From positions 806,001-870,000 of the forward strand of contig JAHLKG010000005.1 in NCBI GenBank assembly GCA_025526995.1: a stretch of DNA of 64,000 nt. Direction: 5' to 3'. The position numbers and the translations under genes are program-made. Positions 31,760-43,391 of the stretch are shown here, one piece after another. This DNA comes from Powellomyces hirtus. Lineage: Eukaryota > Chytridiomycota > Chytridiomycetes > Spizellomycetales > Powellomycetaceae. How positions within the stretch are numbered: position 1 is the first letter of the stretch; every line of letters starts with the position of its first letter. The notes beneath the pieces are model-generated. The model searched no databases, was not told where the DNA came from, and was given only the letters and a program-made list of their open reading frames with translations.

Positions 31760-33214
31760 TTTGTGCATCCGTCTGAATGACCCGTGAAACTGCTGATTCA
31801 CTGAAACTGTGTTGCTCGTGTTCATATCAAACGTTTGATCCGTTTACTAACTTTGCGCTTTGCGCCCGAGCAATTGGGTTCATAGACCGGCAAACACGCA
31901 CACACTTCCGGTGTGACTACCCTCACCGTATCTCGTTCTTTTTCGCCACTACCGCATCGATGCCCTCAAGCTCTTCGGCACCACCCTCGACCCATATGGC
32001 GAAGCTCGCGCGCTACCTCTCGGCGCGACTTTCGGGCCTTTACTCGCGGGCCAAGGAGCATCATGCCCACCCCCGCGTTAAATTTTTACTACTTACGGCG
32101 CGATGACAACGAAGTTCAAAAGCGCATGTACTCGAATCTTGGCGGACAAAGTACGGAAATGTTTTCCTTCTTTCGATCTGCCCGAATGCGCTCTGTTTGC
32201 TTTGGAGGAGCAAGAGGGTACCGACGGAGGCTTTCGATCGTCGCAACGTACTCGGTCCGTAAAGGAAAATGTATCGAGGAAATAAAGTGGATTTTTAAAG
32301 GGATTACCGATAAAGCTATGTAGGACTACTGTGTTGCGAGCGTGAATGTGTCGAAACGCCCTCCAGCGCCCTGCCCGTGGGTTAAATAAATTGTATTTGG
32401 AAAACACGCGAATCTGTAAAGAACAGGCCCTTCAAACTCGGGAAACTGAACAACGCCATCACACAAAACAATTAAGGTCTCCTGAGAGGGCTAATGATTG
32501 CCAGGAAATCATTGTCATGACACTGTGCTTCAACTGGATTCATTTTGAACCAGTCAGAATGTAGACAAACCTTCCTCCGCAAGTTTACCTTAGCCTTTAA
32601 TTATTTCTATATCATCAGCACGGGACCACTTCCGAGTCATTATCTTCGGAAAACGCGGCCGCGTTTTGGTTCACCCTAGAGTCAGCTATGTGGAGATGAT
32701 GTCCGGCGCGAGCAATCTGGATGCAGTAGTTTTCGTTCGTTGTAAGCCGGATCAACACGGGAATCCGTCAGCAGCGCATCAACGCCAGCGATCTACGGTC
32801 CAGAAAACCTCGTTCGTCACAGTTGTTGGTGGTCACGCGGCAGCGCAGGTGGCCATCCTTGTGCAAACTGGCCACGCGAACGACCATATTCTCCATCTGC
32901 GCCGAGTCAACTCGCGGGTTGCCTTAATGGCGGTCAAGAGACGTTGGGCTGAATTGTGACGCGCTACGTTGACGGCGTCATATTCGGCGGAGGGTCCAGT
33001 GCGGGCTCAAGCAAAAGCTTTTCGACGAGGTCTTCATCGTCACCCGCTGTCGAAAATGTAGTCACACGCGACCGAGGCCGAGACCTGTCGAGAAAGGGCA
33101 GAGACTTCCGACCCACAATGAGACCAACGTCGAATTGTCGCCCCTACACGATCATATATCGCCCATCATGACCCGCACAGCCGCACCAACAGTACAACCA
33201 AGGCGGATATCGAT
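31760..33214. other. Unassigned stretch, possible relic sequence
   Basis: Short open frames on both strands but no recognisable domain. Sequence just before the alpha-kinase relic could be its linker and upstream part; this cannot be shown. Confidence 0.4.
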
Positions 33215-33860
33215 ACGGACCATGTGTTTGGCTAGGGGCAATTCAAGCTCGTGTACGCTGGCACCTACACCGCCGGCGAGCGCAAAGGCGAGGCGTGCGT
33301 CTCCAAAGTCTTCAAGACCGGCGCCGTCTTCGAAGATTCGTTCTTTAAGCACGAGCTGGACGTGGTAGCCAAGGCGCTGCAGCTCGTCCAACAGTTCAAC
33401 GACGCCAAGCTCATCGACCGTAAATCCTTGTCAACCAACCCGAGATTTGGCAATTCGAGGAAAGCCGCCAGAAAGCCCCTCTGCGCGCCGCTCATCGAGA
33501 AGTTTCGAACTCTGGCTGGGCGGACAACCAAACGGCCTGCAGGCGCTCAGCCATTTCTCCTATCACGCCAGCGCCGGCCAGTTTCTGCTCTGCGATCTAC
33601 AGGGTGGCGTATACAGCGACGGCGTCGTGCTGACCGACCCCGTCGTCATGTCCGCGACGCAAGCGTTCGTGTCGACTGACCTGGGACTTGCTGGAATTAC
33701 GACGTTCTGTGCCCTGCACAAATGCATCGCGTACTGCCGCTGGCAATGGTCGCGCCCGCAGGACAAGGCAGTGCACTACCTAACCGCCAAAGGCACCAGC
33801 CTGGTCCACGTTCCGATTCGCGCTTCGCGGCCCGCGATGACTTACGGCATCCGCAAATGA
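33215..33860 (+). pseudogene. Atypical alpha-kinase relic
   Basis: Three plus-strand frames together give an alpha-kinase (eEF2K/MHCK-type) domain. The first has FKLVYAGTYTAGERKGEACV, the Gly-rich and Lys region, then SFFKHELDVVAKALQLVQQF. The second has ILVNQPEIWQFEE. The third has ALSHFSYHASAGQFLLCDLQ, then GGVYSDGVVLTDPVVMS, DLGLAGITTF and the HKC-x-YCR zinc-binding tail. The family GPTDLGPAGI-type loop reads STDLGLAGI here, and two frame changes (near 33424 and 33500) separate the parts. Spacing leaves no room for introns, so the gene is dead unless the assembly has indels. Confidence 0.82.
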
Positions 33861-34639
33861 AGATCTGGAATTGGCGTAATAGTTTTCCGTTGTCTTGGAT
33901 GGCGCTGGTCCCTCTTTCCGCCGGAGTTCAGCGTTATTCTTCTAGATAGTGTTTCCGAGTGCTGTGTAATCATGTGTCATTGATGTAGTTTCCTTGGCGA
34001 GAGAGGTGGTTATATTCATTGAGTGATCATTGAGAAGCGGCATTTTCCTTCAGATTGTTTCAAATTCTTGAGTTGCCAGGAAATCAAGATGTTGACTGGA
34101 TACCATTCAACATCTTTATGGCATTCCGAACCAAAAAAGCTCTTACGCTGTACGCTTAAGCTCTTGTTAAGTCCTCTTTTTGACTTCTACAAGAGAAGGA
34201 CACCTTCAAGCATCATGACTCATGACAGCTGTCCAATTTTCCGCGCAGCGGCACGGGAATGTTTTCTAGGAACACTCCGCCATCGATTCGACTCTTCGGG
34301 GACCTACTTTACCCCTTCTTTACACGCACAACGAGTGCCTTGTAGATATGAATGAATGATATTGAGACCTGCGCAAAAGATGTCTACGCGGGAAAAGGTG
34401 TCTACGCGGTTACGACAAGTGGTGATAAAAGATACGCCATGAGAAGCCGATCCCGAAACTCCTCCGTTTTCCTCAACAAGCCCGCATCCTCCCAAATTCC
34501 CTCTCCAGGTCCGTTGCCGCTGTCACTCCCGCGTCGGTTTGACAGTTTGCACCGCCCACGAGTCCACCACATTCAAAACCTCTTACTCGCTCCATAGCCA
34601 TTCCAGATTCTCCGACCGAAACTAAAGCAAAGGAGCGGA
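33861..34639. other. Gene-free stretch
   Basis: Between two relics on opposite strands. No coding potential seen. Confidence 0.5.
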
Positions 34640-36010
34640 GTGTGAGCAGACTGCGGTGGAGCATGTTGTCCCTTGTTTATACTGCTTACAGGATGGCCTT
34701 GGGCACAGTAGTACCAATGGCCAGTGCCAGAAAACTCCGTTGTCTTCGCCTCATACACCTGCATCTTCTCTTCGGATGATACAATGCAAGCGAATAGGAA
34801 GCGCCGCTGTTAGCCACGCGACGAGCATTCTCGAGATCGTATAGAAGGTAGTGGTCTAATGGAAGAGCCTCGATCCTCCTTTCGCATTCATCCAGGCGGT
34901 TCCGCTGCTCATCGAGGCGCGCTTCAACCGTGGTCGCCGCGTCAGCCGTGCTTTCTTCTGCGCGCTGAGACAGCGTCGCGGGTCTGGATGCATAGAGCAA
35001 CGAGCTAAGACAGGTAAATCGCGCCTGCCATACTTTCCTTCTCATAGCCAGCAGTTTTAGAGCGAACCTCCAAGTCACAGGCCATCGTGTCCATCTGTCG
35101 CAAGTTGCTGACTCCAATCTCGTTCCACACTTTAGCGCCGCCGATTGCGTTTCCAAACCGAACGTGCTCGCGAAGGTTGGTTAAGAGGGCTCATGCGGTC
35201 CAGAGCAGCAACACTTTGCCACGGAACGTGAACCCTTGCTGGATTCGGGAGCTGTCAAGCTTGAACGTTGCCACAGCAGAGTTGCAGCGTCGCGCGCCGA
35301 AACTCATCTGATGAACGCGCCCTAGGTGAATTGATCCGAGTCCACACTCCTGGCAATACTACGTTGGTGGAAAAGTCTCACCGCAGACGCTGGAACATCA
35401 GTGTCCGCATCCCATGAACATCTTGCAGCGCTTCGAGCAAGGTATCAGTCGCAAGGGACCGCGCATGGTATGGCGCAGGTTCGCGGTGCGAATAAGTCCA
35501 GGAGCAGCTCTCGGCGCAAGGGGGGCACGGTCTACACGGTTGATGCAGAACAAAATACTTAATACTCCAAGCATTCTGCTCGGCAGCCAAACTTTATTCT
35601 TACTCGCAGCATTTTCTCGCGCACGCCCAATGGACGCATCGGATTCCCATGGAAAAGAGCAGGGCGAACACGGGAAATCCCCGTGACAACTTTGAGTGCG
35701 AGAATGCCGGCAAGTAGTGTACGGACGCCCGACATAACTTGTGATCGAGAACGACGGGAGCACCCTCGACTTCAAGAGCTCGCGAATGGCACGCGGAACT
35801 CGTGCGTGTGCATTTGTGGCCGCACGGAAGCTGCGCGCCACACTTTTTCTGGCAGGAGTATTTCTTTATGTCCACATGGCAAGGAACGGTGATAATGTGA
35901 CTGCGAAGTGGTGCCGTTCTCTCGACCGGTTGCTGACACTGAATTGTTTCGAGTTGGCAGGTTTGGTAGCAGTCGAGTACAGAAGGCGTTTGACCACACG
36001 GGAGGGTCAC
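34640..36010 (-). pseudogene. ZNFX1-type relic: NFX1 zinc fingers plus RZ zinc finger
   Basis: Minus-strand fragments in several frames. From 36010: CQKKCGAQLPCGHKCTRT, an NFX1-type C/H zinc motif. From about 35560: CPPCAESCSWTYSHREP, then in the next frame CSKRCKMFMGCGH followed by a QCP-like turn, again NFX1-type. Between 35160 and 34800 is a coiled segment (LDEQRNRLDECERRIEALPL). At 34722-34640 is FSGTGHWYYCAQGH, matching the HWY-x-C-x-x-GH core of the RZ-type finger at the end of ZNFX1-like helicases. The helicase domain is absent. Frameshifts throughout make a functional product unlikely. The living family members act in RNA surveillance, small-RNA inheritance and antiviral sensing. Confidence 0.72.
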
Positions 36011-36124
36011 GCCGAGCGCTTTTTGCTTGCAGACCTTGCAGTCTTCATAACACCTCTTTCAGCGGAGGTAATCGCAGTCAGTGAGACCGCGTATGCAATC
36101 CACCAGGTAGTTTGTCGCTTGATG

Positions 36125-36260
36125 CAAACTCCAAAAAATCCAAAGGGGGATGGCGGTCGTAAACGGTCTGCCGCGCGCCAGCCAGAATCACGACTCATGG
36201 TTACGTAAGCGCTGTCACACTATAGAGAGGGCCATGTCTTACAGGTGTCAAAGGCAAAAG
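36125..36260. repeat. Dispersed repeat, short copy
   Basis: Matches the two outer blocks of 4664-5085, lacking the roughly 250-bp middle. It lies just beyond the ZNFX1-type relic; no gene is seen in 36011-36566. Confidence 0.6.
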
Positions 36261-36566
36261 CGCTATTTTGGGCGAAAGGGCAGATGTGCAGCAACCGGCT
36301 GAAAGGACGCTGAAAGAGCAAGTATGCCAAACAGGTGGACGTCTGGACGCCGAGATAGTCGTAAGCTGCAGTAGTGACATCGGCGGACGTTCTTTATGGA
36401 ACGACTGTCGTGGCGCGTCGTCTTTGGCGGAGCTACAAGCCACATCAACGAGGGCAAAAGTACAAAAACCGCCAGACTTGCAGTGTCCCCTTCCGATGTA
36501 CCCTGCATTAGCAGAACCAAAAACCCACATAAAACACAAACCTCACCACTACACGCCACACAAACA

Positions 36567-37319
36567 ATGCACATCATTCTCACTGGCGCGACCGGCAACG
36601 TGGGTATGCCAGTCCTTCAGCGGATCCTCGCAACACCCAGCATAACACGCGTGTCGATCCTCTCGCGACGACCTTTCACGCTGCCCACCAGCAACGAAAT
36701 GGGCGGTCCGACACCAGGCCCCTTCGACGCGTCAAAAGCAGACATTGTCGTTCACGAGGATTACACAAGTTACCCGGACTCACTACGAGCGCAGCTGCGC
36801 GGTGCACGCGGGTGCATCTGGGCCCAGGGCGTCAGCCAAACCGACGTTGACAAGGACACCTACACCCGCATCACATACGACTACCCGCTCGCAGCCGCGC
36901 GAGCTTTCGCCGGCTTGAACACTGATACCAAGCCATTCGTGTTCGTCCACGTGTCGGGGGAAGGGGCCGATCCGACGGAAAAGTCGTTTATGCTGTTTGG
37001 AAAAGTCAAGGGAAGAGCAGAGAAGGATCTCCTGGCTCTTCCCGAATCTGCACCCGAGTTGGCGCCGCTTAGGATCTTTAATGTCAGACCAGGCTACGTG
37101 GATCCATCCCGTACCCAGCAATTCTATAAAACAGCAATGAACGCCGCTTTAGCTCCTGTGATGCGTGTTCTTGCACCTTCCATGGTGTCCCCAGTTGGAG
37201 AGCTCTCGAAAGTCCTGGTGGACTTGGCAACCGGCGACGGCACCGCACTTGAGGGATCCGGCATCGAGGCCGCAGGCCGGACCGTTCGAAGCTCCGCCAT
37301 TAGACGGCTTGGCATTTAG
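36567..37319 (+). CDS. NAD(P)-binding atypical SDR (NmrA/HTATIP2-like)
   Basis: Single-exon gene of 250 residues from ATG 36567, the first Met before the nucleotide-binding motif. The Rossmann signature TGATGNVG is at residues 6-13. It is followed by a basic RR (residues 32-33, typical of NADP preference), a central GVSQTD strand end, VFVHVSGEGA (position of the family Ser) and FNVRPGYVDPS, which is the substrate-side loop typical of HTATIP2-like and NmrA-like proteins. There is no Tyr-x-x-x-Lys pair of classical SDRs, but a KVKGRAEKDLL helix occupies that place. Probably a cytosolic redox sensor or small-molecule reductase; the substrate cannot be told. The head of the gene overlaps no promoter motif that I can name. 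Confidence 0.85.
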   Translation: MHIILTGATGNVGMPVLQRILATPSITRVSILSRRPFTLPTSNEMGGPTPGPFDASKADIVVHEDYTSYPDSLRAQLRGARGCIWAQGVSQTDVDKDTYTRITYDYPLAAARAFAGLNTDTKPFVFVHVSGEGADPTEKSFMLFGKVKGRAEKDLLALPESAPELAPLRIFNVRPGYVDPSRTQQFYKTAMNAALAPVMRVLAPSMVSPVGELSKVLVDLATGDGTALEGSGIEAAGRTVRSSAIRRLGI

Positions 37320-37596
37320 CATCCTCTGTGGGCGCACTTGCTCATTACACACCCGTGTGCATCTGTGAACAAATTTCAATTTAGTTGTACATAGTCAAAG
37401 AACAAATCTTGCGTCATATCATTGAACAGATAAGATAGTACCGCTTCACTAAAATGCTGAAATTTACTTGTCTAGTGTCTAGTAAGAAGTGTCGTGAATC
37501 AAATACAACCCTTATGCATCCCCAGCCCGCCAAACACTTGGCCCAGTGAAAAGTAATCAGGCTCTCGACACCTAAAACCTCGGACTACATGGCTAA

Positions 37597-38903
37597 TCAA
37601 AGTCCTACAGCAGGCCGAATCCACTCGGCGGTTTTTCTTCCCATGACATCTGCATAGCCCATGACGAACGCATGTGGGAGATCGTCGCGGCAAACATGCA
37701 CGTCCGCTATATAGCATTTGCAGTATGAAAGAAACGTGATTACCTTGTGTCGTGTGGGATGAAAACGCACCCGCACTCATATACGTGAAACAGCTCACAT
37801 ACCATCAGGGAATTCATCTTTTGTCAACTGCGCATGGAACAGGGGCACCCATCGATCCGTGGCTCCATAATAGAACGTGAACTTGTCAATATGTGGCTTG
37901 AGATCTTCCGGCTTCCACTTGACAATCTGTGTCATCTCGTGGTGAGCGAGGTACAGTGTGTTGTGAACGGTTCTGAAATGCAGCAGTTTGTCAACCGTGG
38001 CGGTGAGGTCTTGTGGGGACTGGTTGCTGGCAAAGAAGCGGACAACCGAGCGGAAATAGGTTGGGGACGGGATGAGCAGTCGGAGGAGGGAAATGAAAAG
38101 TGCGGGAACGATGCGGAGAACGGGGAGCGCCGCGTATTGGATTATCTGCCCTTGCGGGCTCGTGGCCATAGAGTGCAATGTTGGGAACAAAGCAACAACT
38201 TTGACAATGTTAGCGTCCGGACGAGCATTGAGGAGCTAACCATATACATGACGACAGATACATCAGCAAAGTTGAGCAAACCACTCTGCGTGTAAACAGC
38301 GCGGTTCGCAAACCTGGACAGCAACCCAGCATCCAAAACTATGGCCAATGACCACAATCGGCATATCTTTTCCATATCGCCGCTCAATCTCACCCAGGAG
38401 CGCGATTTTGTGGGCAACCTGGTCAGAGACGGCATAGTTTTTTTTGTGCACTACGGCTGCAGAGTGCCCGAGATGCTGTGCTACCCGCGAGGAAAAGAGA
38501 AGTAAGCAATGAGGAACGGCACGCGAAACAACTGCGCACTTGTACGGGACTAGACTAGCGGGTCAATGCGAGGGTCCTCACTTCCGACAATGCTTATTTC
38601 CCCATTGCATTCCGTGTGGAGGGTCTTCAAGAAATTTTCATAGTAATCAATCACTCCCGGGTTCCCTGTTTTCCAAAACCATGATCAGAGCCAAGTCGCA
38701 GATTCTTTCGAAGCTGTAGTCCCGCCCCAAACCCTACCCGGAATCATAAGCACAACCGCTTTCGACCGTTCGCTTTTCGAATGCCGTATTTGCAGTATCT
38801 CCGTCCGCTCCCCACCGATCGTCCACTCCTCATACACCGCCTCCGGCAACGGGCGTGTGGCCGCTGCGGCTGTCTCCGCGGTAGTCGGGAACACTTCCGC
38901 CAT
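37597..38903 (-). CDS. LDAH: Lipid droplet-associated hydrolase (LIDHydrolase family)
   Basis: Five exons on the minus strand (38903-38738, 38665-38582, 38480-38314, 38235-37803, 37706-37597) join in frame to 319 residues. Motifs follow LDAH order: VVLMIPGNPGVIDYYENF (oxyanion region rebuilt across intron 1), QHLGHSAAVV, VSDQVAHKIALL, the nucleophile elbow VIGHSFGCWVAV with the Ser, RPDANIVKVVALFPT, a hydrophobic segment that anchors to droplets (LPVLRIVPALFISLLRLLI), an Asp region GATDRWVPL and a His context DDLPHAFVMG. Known members act on sterol ester and lipid droplet turnover. The start is 154 bp from the divergent Siva-like gene, so one short promoter serves both. Intron 3 uses a weak GTTTGC donor. 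Confidence 0.88.
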
Positions 38904-39057
38904 TTTCCTACTGTGTTTGTTTCCGGTAAACCGAGAAGTGACAGGTTGTGCTGTGGCGCGGGATATCCATTGGCCGCCTGGACATCCCGCGTCGCACGCG
39001 TTTGTCCGAGCGCTTACCTCCAAGCGCATTGCGAAATTGTTGCGAACCTGCATTCAA

Positions 39058-39644
39058 ATGACAACGTCTCCAACGGCCTCCTCCTGCTCCCCATCGCCAT
39101 TGAAAGCTGCGGAAGTTCCTCGCAACAGCAAGAAGAGGGAGAACCCCTTCGAGGCGTCATGCGCGAGCATGCTCAAGTACCGGCGGGCCGAGAAGAACTG
39201 GGCCGAAATCCACGGTACGTCTCATTCCTCTGCACCACAATAACGTTGAACTCTCTCTTGCCAAGTACGCGCGTCTAAAGCCTCAAAGTAAATAGCACAT
39301 ACAGCCTCTCTATTACGAGCGGGCGCGAATGCAAAACCGGTTTCAAACGGTCCCCCTCCACCACCACAGCCGGCATCCTCCTGCGACTATTGCAGCAAGC
39401 GACGACCGACTGCTGTGTCGTGCAGCACGTGTGGGCGTAGGACGTGCGCAGAGGAGTCGTGTGCGCGTACGTGCACAGGATGTGGGCTGGTCGTGTGTCC
39501 GCCGTGTTCCATTATAAAGTGGGTTTCAAAGGTTATTAGGCGCGCCACAGAGCGACCCTGAAATCTTCTCTTACCTCGCTTTTGTATAGTTACGATATGC
39601 CACACGAACGCTGTTTCTGCTTACAATGCATTGGGTCGGCGTAA
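39058..39644 (+). CDS. Siva-like zinc-binding protein
   Basis: Three exons (39058-39214, 39305-39518, 39590-39644) give 141 residues with consistent phases. The N-terminal half has KRENPFEASCASMLKYRR and AEIHASLLRAGANA, matching the amphipathic N-terminal region of Siva (CPF...LLxxGA pattern). A proline run follows. The C-terminal half is packed with Cys: CDYC, CSTC, CAEESC, CTGCG and CPPC, then after intron 2 an acidic YDMPHERCFCLQC. The spacing matches the B-box-like and zinc-finger tail of animal Siva (CSSC...CGQC...CWGC...CTLC...YEKVLC-x-x-C). Siva is known in animals as an apoptosis-linked adaptor; the fungal role is unknown. It shares a promoter with LDAH. Confidence 0.78.
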
Positions 39645-40458
39645 GGACTCTAGGGCATGCTGACTTGTAGAGAAACCCAAAGGTACGTGCGTATATCTTT
39701 AGTGGAAATAGCAGACCAAGAGTATGCGTGGGGTCCACACCAGTTATTGGTACCATATCCCGCATGAGTCCGAAGGACAATGTGTGTGCGGTGACCGCTG
39801 GATGACTGTCACCGCCGGGGGAGGCGAACACGCTCTAGTCAGTATGCCGCGAATGACCAAGCGCCTTACTTCTTACGTGGCTTCGTTTTTGCATGTTTAT
39901 GGGATCAGATGCTGACGCTGGTTCTCTCTTTTGCAAATTCGAGTCAGGCGGGATTGCAGGGGAAAAGATGATATGAAATTGAAAATCTGCGGAGACAAAG
40001 GAAAGGTATGTGTGCCTAGGCTGCACGTTGCATCTAGTCGGTCGCGGTGTTTGAGTTTATGCGATGCTGAGCGCTTGTATCCTCTCTCACCCATGATCAT
40101 CTAGGTGCTGGACACATGGAAATGTCGGTGTTCGGACGTGTATTTAGATTTTTGGAAGTTGGACGGACGAACGCAGGCGGTCATTGGTTGTTACATCAAG
40201 TGCAAATTGATGTGAAAACGGATTTATTGAACACAGACCATTGATTTTGAAAGACGGTGCTGTGTCCATTCCGTTCGGACTATCTCACGTTTTGCCGACA
40301 AATGGCACGCGTCACTGCCTATATAGAGCGAAAGCCGTGACAGCAACACAGAAGACCGGAGGCTTGGTAAATCGATTGTGATATTTATGTACATTTACTC
40401 TTGCGACCATGGAACGAATTCGGCTGTACCGGTCCAATTGTGCAACAGACATGGCTGA
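39645..40458. other. Gene-free stretch
   Basis: Convergent 3' regions of the Siva-like gene and the leucine-pathway gene. Short open frames only; nothing recognisable. Confidence 0.55.
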
Positions 40459-42662
40459 TTAGACGTCTACTTTCCTTGAACTCGGAACCGCCTCCACACT
40501 ACCGCCTACGACCTCAACATCGTCATTTCGGGCCGCAGGAACCTTCCGGTCTTTCATGCGTCGTTTCGCCTCTGCCATGCGGTTAACGGCATTGATGTAG
40601 GCTTTCGCAGACGCGACCAGAATATCTTCGTCGGTGCCTTGGCCTTGGTACGTCTTGCGGTCCTTGTTGGCCGAAGGCCAGGTGGCAGAGTGTTCGTTCT
40701 CGAGACGCGGGGCTTTCGAGTGCCTCTGCTGGTCTTCGTCATCCGCTGACTCGTCTGACTCGTGAATGCGCACGACGACGCGTCCCAGAGAGTCGGAGCC
40801 TTCGGTCACGGCCTTCACCTCGTACGACGCCAGAACGTTCGTGAATCCGATCAGACGATTGATGGCAGAGAAGATTGCGTGCACCGGACCGTGACCAATT
40901 GCGGCATCACATCGTTCCACTCCCTCTACCGCGGACACGTCTTTGGTCGATGCAACAGGGGATGATTCATCGGTGTCAATGGATGTATTTGACGCAGTCT
41001 TTGTCATCGTTGTGTCAATGATTGTTACTGTCGCAGTAGACAGCACTCCAGATCCTGACACGACCTGACAGGACTTGAACAGATATGTCTCCCGTCCAGA
41101 GTCGTGGACATTCAGCTGATCGTCAAGGAGTGCGAACATGTCTTGATCTGTCACTCCGCTCTTCTTGGTGTCCGCCAGCTTCTTGAAGGCCAAAAAGAGT
41201 TTTTCGAATATGGTGGCGTCCGTCTTCAGAATATCGTCATAGATAGAGTTTTGGGTGATCTCTTCCACTCTCGTTCGGAACGCATTCCGGCCAGAATGCT
41301 TTCCCAGAACCAGTGAGTTTGATGGAATTCCGACTACTGCTGGTTCGATGATTTCATACGTTTGCTTGTGTTTCAGCACGCCGTCCTGGTGTATTCCAGA
41401 TTCGTGCGCGAACGCGTTGGCGCCTACAATCGCCTTGTTGGCCTGAATTACCATGCCAGTCTTTTTGGTGACCAGTTGGGATGTATGATAGATCTGGTAC
41501 GTGTCAATTGTGTGGTAGACTGGGTAAGCTGTCGGGTGAGTGAAGATGGCCATTACAAGCTCTTCCAGAGATGTGTTTCCTGCAAGAAATGAGGTCACAA
41601 GTCTCACGTTAGGGTAATCTTTTCATGGTGCAACGGAAATGATTTACTCACCTGCGCGTTCTCCAATTCCATTGATGGTGACCTCAACCTGCCTAGCACC
41701 ATTAGCGACTCCAGCAAGGGTATTCGCAGTTGCAAGACCCAAATCATTGTGGCAATGTGTAGACCATGTGACAGACTTCGCGGACTCGACGTTCTCCACC
41801 AGGAATTTGATCATGGCTCCGTACTCTTCCGGCGTGTTGTACCCAACCGTGTCAGGTATGTTGAGAGTAGTTGCGCCTGCCTTGATGACCGCACCAAGAA
41901 CTTGGCAGAGAAATTCACGATCGGAACGACCGGCATCCTCGGGTGAAAACTCGATGTCTTTGCAGCCGATTGATTTAGCAAACTTCACCGCCGCTACTGC
42001 GCGCGCGACACATTCATCTCGCGTAATTTTCAATTTGTATTGGAGGTGAATATCAGATGTTGCAAGGAAGGTGTGAACTCGGTGTAAAGGCGCATGCTTG
42101 ATGGCATCGTATGCGCGTTGGATGTCAGCGGGAACTGCTCGTGCAAGTCCGCAAATTACCTAATGGAAATCAGAAGCGGTGAGATAATGTTCCAGTTACC
42201 TTTCAATAACGCTCGAATGTAAGCCAGACACCACGGCTCATGAGCACTACGTACCATCGGCTTTCCTCCCTTCCGGCCACTCATCAAGTGGCCAACCTCT
42301 TTCGCGATTCTCTCGACGGCTTCAAAGTCGCCTTCACTCGCGATCGGGAAGCCGGCCTCGCAGACGTCGACTCCCAGTCTGGAAAGCTGCTTGGCGATTT
42401 CGACTTTTTCGCTCGCGGTCAGGGTGACCCCAGGAGACTGTTAAGATTGCACGTGGAGGAAGCGGAGATCAGCATTGCGTCGAGAACGTCAAGATTAAGC
42501 CGACTGCACGTGAGGATGAGGGGAAGCCTTTTGGTGCCTACCTACCAGATAGTTCTGGATAGGAGTGCAGGCGTTGCACAGACGTACCTGCTCCCCGTCG
42601 CGAAGGGTGGTGTCGAATATAATGAGCTTGTCCTTGGGCGACGCTGCTACTGCTTGCGTCAT
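40459..42662 (-). CDS. LEU4: 2-isopropylmalate synthase
   Basis: Four exons (42662-42588, 42437-42255, 42159-41652, 41579-40459) give 628 residues. It condenses acetyl-CoA with 2-oxoisovalerate, the committed step of leucine synthesis. The TIM-barrel shows [14 protein letters not shown], split exactly by intron 1 after DGEQ, then [23 protein letters not shown] (metal-binding His pair) and [14 protein letters not shown]. The middle has [13 protein letters not shown] and [10 protein letters not shown], which define IPMS. The C-terminal leucine-sensing (LeuA dimer) domain is present but carries an acidic low-complexity insert ([12 protein letters not shown]) and a variable tail. There is no N-terminal presequence, so a cytosolic form is expected. 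It is divergent from the Mbp1-type gene. Confidence 0.95.
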
Positions 42663-43391
42663 TGTGCCGAGGAGGTGTGATTTGCGAAGGGAATATGGGA
42701 GCTTTGGAGGTTGCGCTTGAAGATCGAGTCTATGGTACAGTACAATGTCTATGATAATATAGATGCGAGAGGCGGAGTTCTAAGTGAAGCAAAAACGAGA
42801 GATTGTTGGCAAAACAAGAAAAACGAGCCGCTAAAGAGGGAGTGTGCAAAAGTGGAGAGTGGGACAGACATCAGGCGCTCCATCAATTTCAATCATCTCA
42901 AATCAAGCAATCGAAAGTGACGCGGCTGTTTCTCAAAAAGTTGATCAGATCAGATCAACTGCCTAATATGGTTAAAGTGGATCTGGGTGATCCGGTTGCA
43001 ATTGCACACTTTCTGGCTTGAAATGCGAATCGAGTGGCCGGCACGTGATCCGCAGTCGAAGGAAATTGCCGTCCCTCCTTTTGGCCTTTTGGCGGTGCGT
43101 GGATCGTTCGCGTTCAAGACGCGGCAAGAGAGGAGCCTTGCACGTCCCACCCGGAGATTCAAGGAAGGGCGAGAGAACACCTGAAAACTGCAAAAAACCC
43201 GCCCGGCGAAAACACACACAATCAAGCAGTAGCAAGACAAGACCTCCCCCCCCCACCCCCCGAAAACAACTATCGGGGTGCCCAGTTACCCACTGACACG
43301 TACGCATCTCTTGCGTTCTCCTCCATCCCATTTGCTTCGGATCACTCTGGTCTCGGTTCCCCCCTTTGCGCCTCCACAGACATCTTCCATT
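42663..43391. promoter_or_regulatory. Divergent promoter region, 2-IPM synthase and Mbp1-type gene
   Basis: 729 bp between two start codons. Contains GATCAGATCAGATCAAC repeats (42942-42960), C-rich tracts near 43240-43262 and pyrimidine stretches before 43392. No TATA box is clear. No further gene. Confidence 0.45.
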
